Assembly: GCA_900769985.1 (NCBI GenBank)
Contig: CAAGIS010000142.1
Location: 1 to 53,526 of the forward strand
DNA: 53,526 nt
Origin: Spirochaetia bacterium
GTDB lineage: Bacteria > Spirochaetota > Spirochaetia > Treponematales > Treponemataceae
Direction: 5' to 3'
The notes under the pieces are model-generated. The model saw only the letters and a list, made by a program, of their open reading frames with translations. It did not search any database and was not told the origin of the DNA. How positions within the stretch are numbered: the first letter of the stretch is position 1; every line of letters starts with the position of its first letter. Shown here in pieces: positions 8,384-17,670 of the stretch. A program made the position numbers and the translations under genes.

Positions 8384-8818
8384 CTATTTTAAAGATGCAC
8401 CGATGCGTTCAAGAACTTTTTTGCGGTCAAGAGGCTTGATGATATAGTTTTTTGCACCAAGCAAAAGGGATTTTTTTACAAGTTCTTCTTTTCCAAGTGC
8501 ACTTACCATTACAACCCTTGCATTTTTGTCAAAAGCCATAATCTGTTCAAGTGCAGTAATTCCGTCCATACGAGGCATAGTAATATCCATAGTTACAATG
8601 TCTACATTAGGACAAAGTTCTTTGTATTTATCAACCCCTTCTTTTCCGTCAGCTGCTGTAGCAACAATTTCATATCCTTCACTTGTTAAAATCTGACCAA
8701 GTTGTTTAGCAACAAAGATTGAGTCATCAACAACTAATACACGAAATTTCGTTCCATCAGCTTTAGTACCTTCAGGTGCCCGTTCATTGATTGTTGGAAA
8801 ATCCTGTTTCGTTTTCAT
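8384..8818 (-). CDS. cheY: Chemotaxis response regulator CheY
   Basis: A single-domain receiver of 144 residues. All key residues are present: acidic pair D31-D32, phosphoacceptor D78, S106 and K128. It has a roughly 20-residue N-terminal extension before the receiver. Phosphorylated by CheA, it binds the flagellar switch; in spirochaetes it coordinates the two motor bundles. It is the last gene of cheA-cheW-cheX-cheY, 18 bases after cheX, with an AAGGAG site before its ATG. Confidence 0.93.
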   Translation of the reverse strand: MKTKQDFPTINERAPEGTKADGTKFRVLVVDDSIFVAKQLGQILTSEGYEIVATAADGKEGVDKYKELCPNVDIVTMDITMPRMDGITALEQIMAFDKNARVVMVSALGKEELVKKSLLLGAKNYIIKPLDRKKVLERIGASLK

Positions 8819-8836
8819 AACTTTTCTCCTTTTTTA

Positions 8837-9319
8837 TTATGCACGCTCACGAATAGCAACATTTACTTCTATCTTACCATAATCAGTAATAAGAGGAACT
8901 ATCAAAGCCTCAACATTTTCTGACTGACCTGCCAAAGCCGCAATTTCCATCTTTTCTCCAGCAAACAAAGCTGGAGGCGTAAGATCAAATTTAAAACCAA
9001 GTTCATGCAGTTTCGTAACAGCCTGTGCTGTAATCAAATTTGCAAGCTCACTGATAGTAGCCTTAGCCAAGTCATCAAATTCACTTAATTTTTCATTGTT
9101 CATTTTAGAAGCGATATTCAATGCAGTTTCAAAAGTCATATCAAACAAAACACGACCCTCCACATCACCTGCAAGACCAACTAGAGCTGCAACACCCATT
9201 ACAGGCATTGCAGTTGACTTTAAATATAAATCCCCTCTTTTTACATCAGCATCGCCTAGAACTTCTTTTAGAACTCTATACGAAGTTTCAACAAACGGGT
9301 TAATATACTCAACTCTCAT
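8837..9319 (-). CDS. cheX: CheY-P phosphatase CheX
   Basis: A 160-residue CheC/CheX/FliY-family phosphatase that removes the phosphate from CheY. The catalytic motif ExxN is seen as E91-L-A-N94 in SELANLITAQA. The N-terminus MRVEYINPFVETSYRVL matches the CheX pattern. In spirochaetes CheX replaces CheZ. It lies between cheW and cheY with an AAGGAG ribosome-binding site and an 18-base gap on each side, so it is cotranscribed with its substrate. Confidence 0.92.
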   Translation of the reverse strand: MRVEYINPFVETSYRVLKEVLGDADVKRGDLYLKSTAMPVMGVAALVGLAGDVEGRVLFDMTFETALNIASKMNNEKLSEFDDLAKATISELANLITAQAVTKLHELGFKFDLTPPALFAGEKMEIAALAGQSENVEALIVPLITDYGKIEVNVAIRERA

Positions 9320-9337
9320 GCGTTACTCCTTTTTTTT

Positions 9338-10753
9338 CTATTGTTTATTAAAATAGGTTAAAGACCCTACTGTCTTTTCACCCCAATTAGAGCCTTTACC
9401 AAGGGATTCTCCATTTCCAAGGATAATAATACCATTGCCTTTAAGCTTTTCGTCAAAATCACCTATAACTACATTCTGAGCATCTACAGGCAATAAAGAA
9501 AGAATATCACGTGCAAAAACAATGTCTACCATAGGCAGGGAATTTGAATTTGTACAGTCATGATACTCAAACATAACAATGTCTTTTATTTCCTGACTGA
9601 AAGTATATTCACCAGTTACTTTTTTAGTAACATAAGGTGCATACCAGTCATTTGCATAACTGTCAGGAACAGTTAAAAGCGGTGCATTGGAAACATTAAG
9701 CAAATCAATTTCATGAGCATAAACCCTTATTCTTGAATCCGGATAACGTTTTTTCAAAAGGCATGCAAGAGAAAAACTTTCATATCCTTTTCCGCATCCA
9801 GGATTCCAAACGACAATCTGCTTTGCATTGTTATCTGGAAGAAGTTTGTAGACTTCATCTGCATATTGCTTTGTCCACCAGGTACCATTGCAACTTGACC
9901 AGAACGGAGCTAGAAAGTCATTTGCATCATTTTCATTCTGAAGCTGGGCACCTTTTGAACCTCTTTCGTCAAGCCACTGGTTAAACCTGTTTTTCACCCA
10001 GTCTTCATTTATATCAGACACATAGAATTTCTTTAAATTCCGTAATTCTTCAACTACAAATTTATAATCTTGCTCAAGATTCTTGTCAGAAGAAGTTTCC
10101 TGCTTCTGAGCAGAAACTACATTTTTATCAAAAACACTTTCTGTCATAACAGACTGTTTCTGAACTGATGCAGGAAGAACTTGTCTTTCTGCTGTATTTA
10201 CATAAACATTTCCGGCTTCTTTTTCTTTTGCCGTAATCCTCGAACTAAAAATCCGCTCGATGTCAAGAAGAATATAAAGGTGATTATTACATTCTACAAC
10301 GCCGTAAATGTATTTTATGTTAATGTCACCAAACAGAGGATGCGGCGGCTGAATCGTACTCTTCTGAATTCCTACGACTTTATCAATAGCATCAACAACA
10401 ACACCAAAAAGCTGGTCTTCTACAGAAACGATAAGCATGTTTTCTACGGAATTATCTTCGCGTGACGGAATGTCAATGTTAAAGAACAACCGCAAATCTA
10501 TAATCGGAATAATTTCTCCGCGCAGGTTATAAACACCTAGAACAAATGGCAACGTATTCGGAACATATGTAAAACGTCCTGTCTTTGCAATTTCCTTAAC
10601 CTGCATTATATCTATTGCATAATCTTTTCCTGCAAGAGAAAAAGTTACCATTTTATAATCAACAACAGCAACATTTTCTTTTTCCTGCATAGAATCCTGC
10701 ATCAAATCAATATTATCTGTCTGTGGAATGTTTGTATAATCAATATTTTCCAT
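9338..10753 (-). CDS. cheW: CheW coupling protein fused to a CheR-like domain
   Basis: A 471-residue two-domain protein. Residues about 33-172 form a CheW/SH3-like coupling domain (NTLPFVLGVYNLRGEIIPIIDLR). A linker of about 60 residues follows, then from about 275 a Rossmann domain related to CheR methyltransferases, with the SAM-loop-like segment NPGCGKGYESFSLA at 317-330. The N-terminal helical substrate domain of true CheR is absent. This architecture is known from spirochaete (F2-class) chemotaxis arrays, where the CheR-like part is thought to be structural. Whether it binds SAM here is open. It lies 15 bases downstream of cheA, with a GGAG site before the ATG. Confidence 0.9.
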   Translation of the reverse strand: MENIDYTNIPQTDNIDLMQDSMQEKENVAVVDYKMVTFSLAGKDYAIDIMQVKEIAKTGRFTYVPNTLPFVLGVYNLRGEIIPIIDLRLFFNIDIPSREDNSVENMLIVSVEDQLFGVVVDAIDKVVGIQKSTIQPPHPLFGDINIKYIYGVVECNNHLYILLDIERIFSSRITAKEKEAGNVYVNTAERQVLPASVQKQSVMTESVFDKNVVSAQKQETSSDKNLEQDYKFVVEELRNLKKFYVSDINEDWVKNRFNQWLDERGSKGAQLQNENDANDFLAPFWSSCNGTWWTKQYADEVYKLLPDNNAKQIVVWNPGCGKGYESFSLACLLKKRYPDSRIRVYAHEIDLLNVSNAPLLTVPDSYANDWYAPYVTKKVTGEYTFSQEIKDIVMFEYHDCTNSNSLPMVDIVFARDILSLLPVDAQNVVIGDFDEKLKGNGIIILGNGESLGKGSNWGEKTVGSLTYFNKQ

Positions 10754-10768
10754 AACCTTTCTCCACTA

Positions 10769-13207
10769 CTAAATAGAACCCTGTGCTTCCTGCGCACTAA
10801 GTTCCTGACGTACACCAAGTTCAAGCAACTGCCTGACATCAATAATCAAAGATACAGAACCATCTCCTAATACAGAAGCACCTGCAATTCCCGGTGAATT
10901 AGTAAACTGATCGCGAAGAGGTTTTATTACGACATCTTCTTCGCCTATCAAAGCATCAACCATTACACCAATTTTCTTTTCTTCTGAACCTACTATAACA
11001 ACAAAACTGTATTCCTTATTTTCAGTTTCCTTTATGTTGAACAGTCGCGAAAGCCTTAAGATACTGATTACTTCATTGCGGACATTAAGAACTTCGTAAT
11101 TATCAATCGTGCTTATGTCTTCAATCTTTACGCGCTGGCTTTCAATTACAGACGCAATAGGGATAGAATAAACTTCTTTTCCAACACGAACAAGAAGCCC
11201 CTGAATGATTGCAAGAGTCAGCGGCAGGCGTATGCTGAATTTGGTACCTTTTCCATGTTCACTTGAAACAGAAACAGTACCATTCAACTTTTCAATCATA
11301 GTTTTTACGACATCGAGACCTACACCGCGACCAGAAACGTTTGAAATTTTATCTGCAGTAGAAAATCCAGGAAGGAAAATCAGTTGATATGCTTCCTGAT
11401 CACTGATGATTTTATTAGGATGAATAAGACCTTTTGAAATTGCCTTCTGCTTTACTTTGTCTACATTGATTCCTGCACCGTCATCGGCAATATCGATGAT
11501 AATCTGGTTTCCTTCGTTTGAAGCCTTGAGTAAAAGAGTTCCTTCTTCCGGTTTTCCGGCTGCAAGACGAACTTTAGGTTCTTCAATTCCGTGGTCAACA
11601 GAATTGCGGACACAGTGCATTACAGGGTCAAGCAAATCATCAATTACAGTCTTGTCAAGTTCTGTATCTTCACCTTCTATTACAAGGTTTACTTTTTTAT
11701 TCAAATCACGCTGCAAATCCCTGACAACACGCGGAAACCTACTAAAAATCTGATTGATAGGAACCATTCGGATTTTCATTACGCCTTCTTGCAGCTCGCC
11801 AGCAATACGACCAAGGTTCTGAGTTGAAGAACGGAATTTTACAGAAAGATTTTTTAGCATAGATTCAAATGCATCAAAGTAATTTACGACATCGCCGAAT
11901 TCCTGAAGAATATTTGTTTTTATTTCTTTTATGCTGACACCATTCTGGATTTCTTCAAGATACTGAGGAAGTTGGTCAAACATACGGCGTATTTTTTCGC
12001 GGTAAGAAGCATCAATTGCCTGAAACTGCACCTGAATGTCGCTCATCTGTGTCGTAATCTGGTTGAATGCAGCCTTTGTGATGACAGTTTCTGAAACGAG
12101 ATTAAGAAGATAGTCAATGCGTTTTGAATCAACACGCAATACAGAGCCCTGTTGAATATGAGTTCCTGTAGAAGCGGCAGTTTTTGCAGCAGGTGCTTTT
12201 GCATTTTCCTGCAGTTTCTGCTCCTGTTCTACAGGAGATTGTGCAACAGGCTCCTGCGTTTTTTCGGCAGAAACCTGAACTGACTGAACAGGTTCGTTTT
12301 GAACAGCAGCCGGAGTCTCTGCAACTGGAGAGACTGCTGGCTGAGTCTGTGCAGGTTCCGGTGTGACAGTTGATTTTTTACTGGAAGATTCCGGTTCTAC
12401 AAGCTGTGCATCTGTACTCAAAGTAACATCGTTTAAGAAAGCTACATCTTCAAGATCTGAAGCAGAGGAAGCAGATGCTATATAATAACGTACTGTCGGA
12501 TAAAATTCATCTTCATACAAAGCATCAAAGTCAGGAACTGTCTTTAAAACACTTCCGCATGCTTTTAATGCCGCAAATACCTGAATTCCGCCGACAGAAT
12601 TCATCGGATTTGATTCGTCAAACTGAACTGTTACGCACCAGAGTTTTTGATCCTGTTCGCAAACCTGCGATAATTCAGCGTATTCTGAATCAGAAAGAAC
12701 GGCACTTCCTGTTTCTGCAGGCTGCTCTGCAACAGGCTGAGCAGGTTCTGGTTTTGCAACTTGTACTGCAGGCTGAACAGGAGCAGTTTTCTTTGATTTT
12801 TTATCCTGCTTTTCGGGAATAAATGCCCTTAGCCTTTCTAAAAGAGGATTTACATCATCTTGATAAACAGAACCATTTGCCCGGGATTCGAGCATTGCCT
12901 TTATGGTATCAATTGAGTCAAGGAGAACGTCAACGACAGGTTCAGTAACCTGCAGACGGTCAGAGCGAAGCTCATCTAAAACATCTTCTACTGTGTGGGT
13001 AAAACCAGACAGTTCAGTCATTTCAACAGTTGCAGAACCGCCTTTTAAAGTATGTGCAGCCCTGAAAATTTCGTCAATTGCTTCATGGTTTGACGGGTCG
13101 TTTTCTATGACTAAGATGTTGCTTTCAAGGTTTTCTACCTGCTGTTCAGCCTCTGTAAAAAAGTCCTTGAGAAGTTCTTCGTTGTTAATATCAAGATAAT
13201 CACTCAT
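10769..13207 (-). CDS. cheA: Chemotaxis histidine kinase CheA
   Basis: An 812-residue class II sensor kinase, first gene of the che operon. Domains in order: P1 phosphotransfer with H52 in AAHTLKGGSATV; a CheY-binding P2-like region at about 165-260; a Pro/Gln/Ala-rich linker (about 275-350); P3 dimerisation helices; the P4 ATPase with N-box HCVRNSVDHG, G1 box DIADDGAGIN and G2 region SGRGVGLDVV; and the P5 CheW-like regulatory domain. It receives signals from chemoreceptors through CheW and phosphorylates CheY. The linkers are unusually long and repetitive. The promoter's -10 ends 8 bases from the ATG, so the operon mRNA is predicted to be leaderless. Confidence 0.95.
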   Translation of the reverse strand: MSDYLDINNEELLKDFFTEAEQQVENLESNILVIENDPSNHEAIDEIFRAAHTLKGGSATVEMTELSGFTHTVEDVLDELRSDRLQVTEPVVDVLLDSIDTIKAMLESRANGSVYQDDVNPLLERLRAFIPEKQDKKSKKTAPVQPAVQVAKPEPAQPVAEQPAETGSAVLSDSEYAELSQVCEQDQKLWCVTVQFDESNPMNSVGGIQVFAALKACGSVLKTVPDFDALYEDEFYPTVRYYIASASSASDLEDVAFLNDVTLSTDAQLVEPESSSKKSTVTPEPAQTQPAVSPVAETPAAVQNEPVQSVQVSAEKTQEPVAQSPVEQEQKLQENAKAPAAKTAASTGTHIQQGSVLRVDSKRIDYLLNLVSETVITKAAFNQITTQMSDIQVQFQAIDASYREKIRRMFDQLPQYLEEIQNGVSIKEIKTNILQEFGDVVNYFDAFESMLKNLSVKFRSSTQNLGRIAGELQEGVMKIRMVPINQIFSRFPRVVRDLQRDLNKKVNLVIEGEDTELDKTVIDDLLDPVMHCVRNSVDHGIEEPKVRLAAGKPEEGTLLLKASNEGNQIIIDIADDGAGINVDKVKQKAISKGLIHPNKIISDQEAYQLIFLPGFSTADKISNVSGRGVGLDVVKTMIEKLNGTVSVSSEHGKGTKFSIRLPLTLAIIQGLLVRVGKEVYSIPIASVIESQRVKIEDISTIDNYEVLNVRNEVISILRLSRLFNIKETENKEYSFVVIVGSEEKKIGVMVDALIGEEDVVIKPLRDQFTNSPGIAGASVLGDGSVSLIIDVRQLLELGVRQELSAQEAQGSI

Positions 13208-13215
13208 ATCTTAAT

Positions 13216-13243
13216 ATTTTATACTTTCTGAACCATAAGTCAA
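13216..13243 (-). promoter_or_regulatory. Promoter of the che operon
   Basis: On the minus strand, TTGACT (13238-13243) and TAAAAT (13216-13221) with a 16-base spacer. The -10 ends 8 bases before the cheA ATG, predicting a leaderless or near-leaderless transcript. Confidence 0.6.
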
Positions 13244-13299
13244 GTAAAAAGGGGAAAAAAATAAAAAAAACACACATTAAGATTAATGTAAAGTTATCA

Positions 13300-13328
13300 T
13301 TGTACCGATAATAAAAAGGCAGTATTAT
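13300..13328 (+). promoter_or_regulatory. Promoter of the outer-membrane protein gene
   Basis: TTGTAC (13300-13305) and TATTAT (13323-13328), spacer 17. Unlike many neighbours, the leader is about 45 nt and ends with an AAAGGACGG ribosome-binding site before the ATG at 13381. Confidence 0.6.
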
Positions 13329-13380
13329 ATTTACAGTAATTTTACGAAACTTCAAATTCAGCATAAAAGGACGGTTTATT

Positions 13381-14610
13381 ATGAAAAAAGTTCATTTTGC
13401 TTCTATATTTGCTTTATTATTCATGTTTACTCAGAAAGTATCCGCAGACGTAAATTTCAGCGGAATGGTCGGAGGAAGTATCGGTGCCAGAGGCGAAAGC
13501 GGACCAGATGCAGGATTTGAAATTCCTTTTAACATTTTTGGTGCAGCACAATTCAATTTCGGTTCCTGGGGAATTTTCAGATCAAACATTGAACTTAACT
13601 CAAAGAATATGGCAGCCGGAAACATTTTTACGGGACAGGATGCTTCGCTGAAGATGAACGAACTTTCTTTTGTTCTCACAAAAAATTCAGGTACGATAAA
13701 AAATTATTTTGGTTTTTACTTTGGAACTTATGAAGTTGTCGGAAAAGATGATTTTATGCAGCGACAGTTAGGAATAATTCCGGTTACTTCCCTTTTGACT
13801 AAAAGCGAAACGACGCTTTCATGCGGACTGCCTTTATATCAGAATTACGGAATCGGATTTTCGTACACAGCTAATTTTTCAAAAGCACCGGGAACTGCAG
13901 GTTTTAACCTTTATTTTAATATGACAGACAATAACACAGTGCAGTTAAATTTGGATTTACGCACTGCATGGGCAACAAAGTATCTTACTGTAGATTTAGC
14001 TGCAGGAATCGGCGCTCCGCTTCAGAATAAATACATGGGAGCAGACGTAATTCTTTTAATAGATACGCTCTACATACATGGTGGAATCAGCGTTTTGTTA
14101 GGAAACAATTATACTCATTCGCTTTTTATTCAGGCAGGAATTCAAAATGTTCCGATTACGCCAGGTTCTTTTCCAAAAACTTTTGACAATACTAATGACT
14201 TATACATTCTGGTCGAACCGAGAATTTATACAAAAAACATAAAATCACGGCTTACGTTCTATAATATTCCTGAAAGTGCAGTATCAGACATGCTGTATTT
14301 AAATGATCCGCTCGGCGTTGCTTTTTCAATTTATTCAGACACAATCAGTTTAAAAAACAGTAATATGACTTTCGGCTTCCATTTTATAGGTTCTATAAAA
14401 GACAAAAACTTAATAACGTTCATAAACAATAGCTCATTTAGTCCTGACAAAAATGATTTTCCAGGTCTGAACATTTACTGTACGCCTTTTATAGATTTTT
14501 CTGTCGGAAACGGTGACTTGGAAGTAATGGGACAAATCGGTGTATGCGATGTAATCAATTCACCATACGTTCAGTATAAAGTAAAAGTCGGATACAGAAA
14601 GTCTTTCTAA
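13381..14610 (+). CDS. Probable outer-membrane beta-barrel protein
   Basis: A 409-residue exported protein. Residues 1-22 form a clear signal peptide (MKKVHFASIFALLFMFTQKVSA) with cleavage expected after Ala22. The rest is rich in Gly, Asn, Phe and Tyr and in alternating hydrophobic strands, and it ends in a charged strand with a terminal Phe (VKVGYRKSF), as beta-barrel outer-membrane proteins do. I do not recognise a specific family, and porin or transport function is only a guess. A dispersed repeat begins directly at its stop codon. Confidence 0.65.
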   Translation: MKKVHFASIFALLFMFTQKVSADVNFSGMVGGSIGARGESGPDAGFEIPFNIFGAAQFNFGSWGIFRSNIELNSKNMAAGNIFTGQDASLKMNELSFVLTKNSGTIKNYFGFYFGTYEVVGKDDFMQRQLGIIPVTSLLTKSETTLSCGLPLYQNYGIGFSYTANFSKAPGTAGFNLYFNMTDNNTVQLNLDLRTAWATKYLTVDLAAGIGAPLQNKYMGADVILLIDTLYIHGGISVLLGNNYTHSLFIQAGIQNVPITPGSFPKTFDNTNDLYILVEPRIYTKNIKSRLTFYNIPESAVSDMLYLNDPLGVAFSIYSDTISLKNSNMTFGFHFIGSIKDKNLITFINNSSFSPDKNDFPGLNIYCTPFIDFSVGNGDLEVMGQIGVCDVINSPYVQYKVKVGYRKSF

Positions 14611-14635
14611 GGAAACACTGAATGCAGCTTAATTA
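14611..14635. repeat. Short dispersed repeat, form lacking the hairpin
   Basis: The sequence beginning GGAAACACTGAAT directly after the stop codon is shared with 42872-42932, also directly after a stop. Including the stop-codon region, TCTAAGGAAACACTGAAT is identical (18 bases) in both. This copy lacks a 37-base hairpin present in the other. The rest of the 14611-14684 gap shows no gene. Confidence 0.6.
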
Positions 14636-14684
14636 AAAGCATCCATTGCATAATTTTGGAATGTTTGGACCTGGCATTAAAATA

Positions 14685-14713
14685 TTGTAAAACATTTTCA
14701 TATTCGCTAAAAT
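14685..14713 (+). promoter_or_regulatory. Promoter of the murE-ddl-murD operon
   Basis: TTGTAA (14685-14690) and TAAAAT (14708-14713), spacer 17. The -10 ends 7 bases before the ATG at 14721, predicting leaderless initiation, and it overlaps the alternative ATG at 14712, which argues against that start. Confidence 0.6.
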
Positions 14714-14720
14714 GGTCGTT

Positions 14721-16475
14721 ATGGAAAAGAAATTATCATCTTTACTTTCTGCGATAGAGTGCGAGGCACTTTCTGCAGACGGTAAGACTCCGCTTGATTT
14801 GAATGTTATTGGGATTACACCTGTAACTGATATTGTTTTTGATTCGAGAAATGTTTTTCCAGGTTCGCTTTTTTTTGCACTACCCGGTCATCATACAGAC
14901 GGAAACAAATATATTGCAGAAGCAATCGGAAAAGGCGCAAACGTAATTGTTTATCAGGGAGAAATTGAACACGACGAACGTTTAAAAATTGCAAAAACAA
15001 TCATTAAGCGTGGACTTGATAAAATTGAAGATAAAAATTCTGTCTTTCCTGTTTTTTTAAAAGTTGAAGATGCACAGGCTGCAATGGCACCTGTTGCAGA
15101 TGCTTTTTATGATTCGCCTTCAAAAAAATTGATTGTAATCGGCGTTACGGGTACAGAAGGAAAATCAAGCACTGTTTCTTTTGTATGGCAACTTCTTCGC
15201 CTTGCAGGAAAAAAAGCCGGTTTTATTTCGACAGTACAGTATTCTCTTGGCGCAGATGCTCTTGCAAATCCTGAGCACACTACAACGCCGGAAGCTCCGA
15301 TAGTACAAAAGTATTTATACGATATGGTTCAAAACGGCTGCGAATATGCTGTCGTTGAGAGTTCAAGTCACGGACTTTCAAAAAAACTGAACAGACTCGG
15401 AAATGTCTGCTTTGACTGCGGCATTTTTATGAACGTAACTCTTGAACATCTTGAATTTCATAAAACTTATGAACAATACAGAGATGACAAAGCAAACCTT
15501 TTCCGTGCGCTCGATGAAAACGACCATATAAAAACAGTCGATAATATAGAACGAAACATACAGCCATTCGGCATTGTCAATTTTGAAGACCCTGCAAGTT
15601 TGTATTTTTCAGACTGCACAAAACAGAAAATCATCGGTTTTACGACAGAAGGAATGGCAGGAAAGGCAGCCGCAGAAACAGGAAAAAATGCAGTTGCGCT
15701 TCCGAAGATTCCTGATGAAATTCCATGCATGAAAGCAAAAAACATTGCAGCTGCGAGGTTCGGAATTTCTTTTACGATTGATGCACCTGACTGTTCAACG
15801 CTAAAGGCAGTTAATGCAGACCCTGCCCTTCCGCGCGAACATAAAAGCATTCACATTACGGCAACTCTTCCGGGAGCATTTAATGCTTACAATATTATGG
15901 CTTCTATAATTGCAGTAAGCGGACTGACAGGAAAGAGTTTTGAAGAACTTGCAGGCCTGATTTCTGAATTAAAGCCGATTACAGGCCGAATGACGACAAT
16001 CGATATGAATCAGGATTTTGAAGTAATCATTGATTATGCTCATACACCATCAAGTTTTGAAACGATTTTTCCGCCAATCAGGAAAAGGTGTGCAGGAAGG
16101 ATTTTTGCTTTATTCGGGTCTGGAGGAGAACGCGATTTGACAAAACGGCCGCTGCAGGGAGAAATTGCAGGGAAATTCTGTGATGTAGTTGTTCTTACTG
16201 ACGAAGACCCAAGGGGCGAAGATTCAGTTCAGCTTCTGGAGGACATTGCAAAAGGCTGCAGGAAAGCAGGAAAGAAAGACGACATTGATTTATTCATCAT
16301 ACCTGACAGACCATCTGCTATCAGAAAAACTTTTTCTATGGCTCAAAAAGGTGACATAGTTTTACTTTTGGGCAAAGGTCATGAAAATTCGATTATATAT
16401 AAAGATTATGTAATGCCTTATGATGAAATTGCAGAAGCAAAAAAGGCTTTGCAAGAAATGCAGCACATACATTAA
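14721..16475 (+). CDS. murE: UDP-MurNAc-tripeptide synthetase MurE
   Basis: The cytoplasmic Mur ligase that adds the third amino acid to UDP-MurNAc-L-Ala-D-Glu. It shows the N-terminal UDP-binding part (DIVFDSRNVFPGSLFFALPG), the central ATP loop VIGVTGTEGKSST, the carbamylated-lysine region (SSSHGL, then NVTLEHLEFHKTYEQY) and the C-terminal domain with DYAHTP and GSGGERDLTKRP. The amino-acid-selecting motif, DNPR in diaminopimelate enzymes, reads EDPR here within TDEDPRGED. Treponemes use L-ornithine at this position, so ornithine is the likely substrate (inference). At 585 residues it is longer than the usual 480-500, mostly through insertions around 90-110 and 265-370. The start is set by the promoter. 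Confidence 0.93.
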   Translation: MEKKLSSLLSAIECEALSADGKTPLDLNVIGITPVTDIVFDSRNVFPGSLFFALPGHHTDGNKYIAEAIGKGANVIVYQGEIEHDERLKIAKTIIKRGLDKIEDKNSVFPVFLKVEDAQAAMAPVADAFYDSPSKKLIVIGVTGTEGKSSTVSFVWQLLRLAGKKAGFISTVQYSLGADALANPEHTTTPEAPIVQKYLYDMVQNGCEYAVVESSSHGLSKKLNRLGNVCFDCGIFMNVTLEHLEFHKTYEQYRDDKANLFRALDENDHIKTVDNIERNIQPFGIVNFEDPASLYFSDCTKQKIIGFTTEGMAGKAAAETGKNAVALPKIPDEIPCMKAKNIAAARFGISFTIDAPDCSTLKAVNADPALPREHKSIHITATLPGAFNAYNIMASIIAVSGLTGKSFEELAGLISELKPITGRMTTIDMNQDFEVIIDYAHTPSSFETIFPPIRKRCAGRIFALFGSGGERDLTKRPLQGEIAGKFCDVVVLTDEDPRGEDSVQLLEDIAKGCRKAGKKDDIDLFIIPDRPSAIRKTFSMAQKGDIVLLLGKGHENSIIYKDYVMPYDEIAEAKKALQEMQHIH

Positions 16476-16516
16476 AAATTAATATAAAAAAATTACATTT
16501 TTACAGGTGGAACAAA

Positions 16517-17650
16517 ATGAAAACAGTTGCAGTTATTTACGGCGGAAAATCAGGCGAGCACGAAGTATCTTTAATATCTGCTTCAAGCGTAATACGGAAT
16601 ATAGACAGGAAAAAATTCAATATTGAACTTATTGGAATTACAAAAAACGGAAAATGGTTTTTGCAAGATTCAACTGAACTTGAACGGATTTTGTCTGACA
16701 AAGATGCTGTTTTAAAGATTGCTCAAAAGGAAGAAAATGCGCTTTCCGTAATCCCAGCAGGAAAAAATAACTGCTTTTCATGCAGGGCAAGGACACTTGA
16801 TGTTGATATTGTATTTCCTGTAGTGCACGGAACTTTTTGCGAAGACGGAACTTTGCAAGGGCTTCTTGATATGGCTGAAGTTGCTTACGTCGGCTGCGGC
16901 TGTATGTCGAGTGCGCTGACAATGGACAAAGAAAAGACAAAGGCTGTATGGAAAGAGGCAGGACTTTCGGTTGTTCCGTATATTTTAATGACACGTGCAG
17001 AACTTAATGATTCAAAAAAATATGATGAAATATTCAGTAGGGCGGTTTCTGAGCTGGGATTTCCGCTTTTTGTAAAACCTTGCAATGCAGGTTCTTCTGT
17101 CGGAGCAGGAAAGGCGAATTCTGAAAAGGAACTTTCGATGGCGCTGATGGAAGCTTTTTTGTGGGACAACAAAGTTTTGATTGAAAAGGCTGTCAATGCA
17201 AAGGAAATTGAATGCAGCGTAACAGGAATTTCAACTTGTGAATCGCCTGACAATTCATGTTCTGTCGTAAAAGCATATCTTCCGGGGGAGATTTTGCCGA
17301 CGCATGAGTTTTATGACTACGATGCAAAGTACACTGACCCTGACGGTGCAAAACTGAAAATTCCTGCTGAAATTACGGAAGAACAGATTGCAGAGATTCA
17401 GCAGATTGCAGTCAAGGCTTACAAGGCTGTTGATGCTTCTGGATTGAGCCGCGTTGACTTTTTTGTTGATAAAACAAATGAAAAAATTTATTTAAACGAA
17501 ATAAATACGTTGCCGGGATTTACATCAATAAGTATGTTCCCGAAAATGTGCGAGGCTTCAGGCTTAAAATATTCAGATTTAATCGAGCTGCTTTTAGATG
17601 AAGCAGTCATCAGACACAGTGCGAGAATGCAGCTTCAGACTTCGCTTTGA
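16517..17650 (+). CDS. ddl: D-alanine--D-alanine ligase
   Basis: An ATP-grasp enzyme of 377 residues making the D-Ala-D-Ala dipeptide for peptidoglycan. Signatures: YGGKSGEHEVSLISA at the N-terminus, VFPVVHGTFCEDGTLQG, the ATP-grasp strand FPLFVKPCNAGSSVG, EIECSVTG, and the metal-binding end SRVDFFVD with FLNEINT-like YLNEINTLPGF. The length is that of the longer Ddl/Van type. The AGGTGG site precedes the ATG. It lies 41 bases after murE and just before murD, forming a cell-wall operon. Confidence 0.95.
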   Translation: MKTVAVIYGGKSGEHEVSLISASSVIRNIDRKKFNIELIGITKNGKWFLQDSTELERILSDKDAVLKIAQKEENALSVIPAGKNNCFSCRARTLDVDIVFPVVHGTFCEDGTLQGLLDMAEVAYVGCGCMSSALTMDKEKTKAVWKEAGLSVVPYILMTRAELNDSKKYDEIFSRAVSELGFPLFVKPCNAGSSVGAGKANSEKELSMALMEAFLWDNKVLIEKAVNAKEIECSVTGISTCESPDNSCSVVKAYLPGEILPTHEFYDYDAKYTDPDGAKLKIPAEITEEQIAEIQQIAVKAYKAVDASGLSRVDFFVDKTNEKIYLNEINTLPGFTSISMFPKMCEASGLKYSDLIELLLDEAVIRHSARMQLQTSL

Positions 17651-17670
17651 TTTTTTTTATGGGGTGCAGA

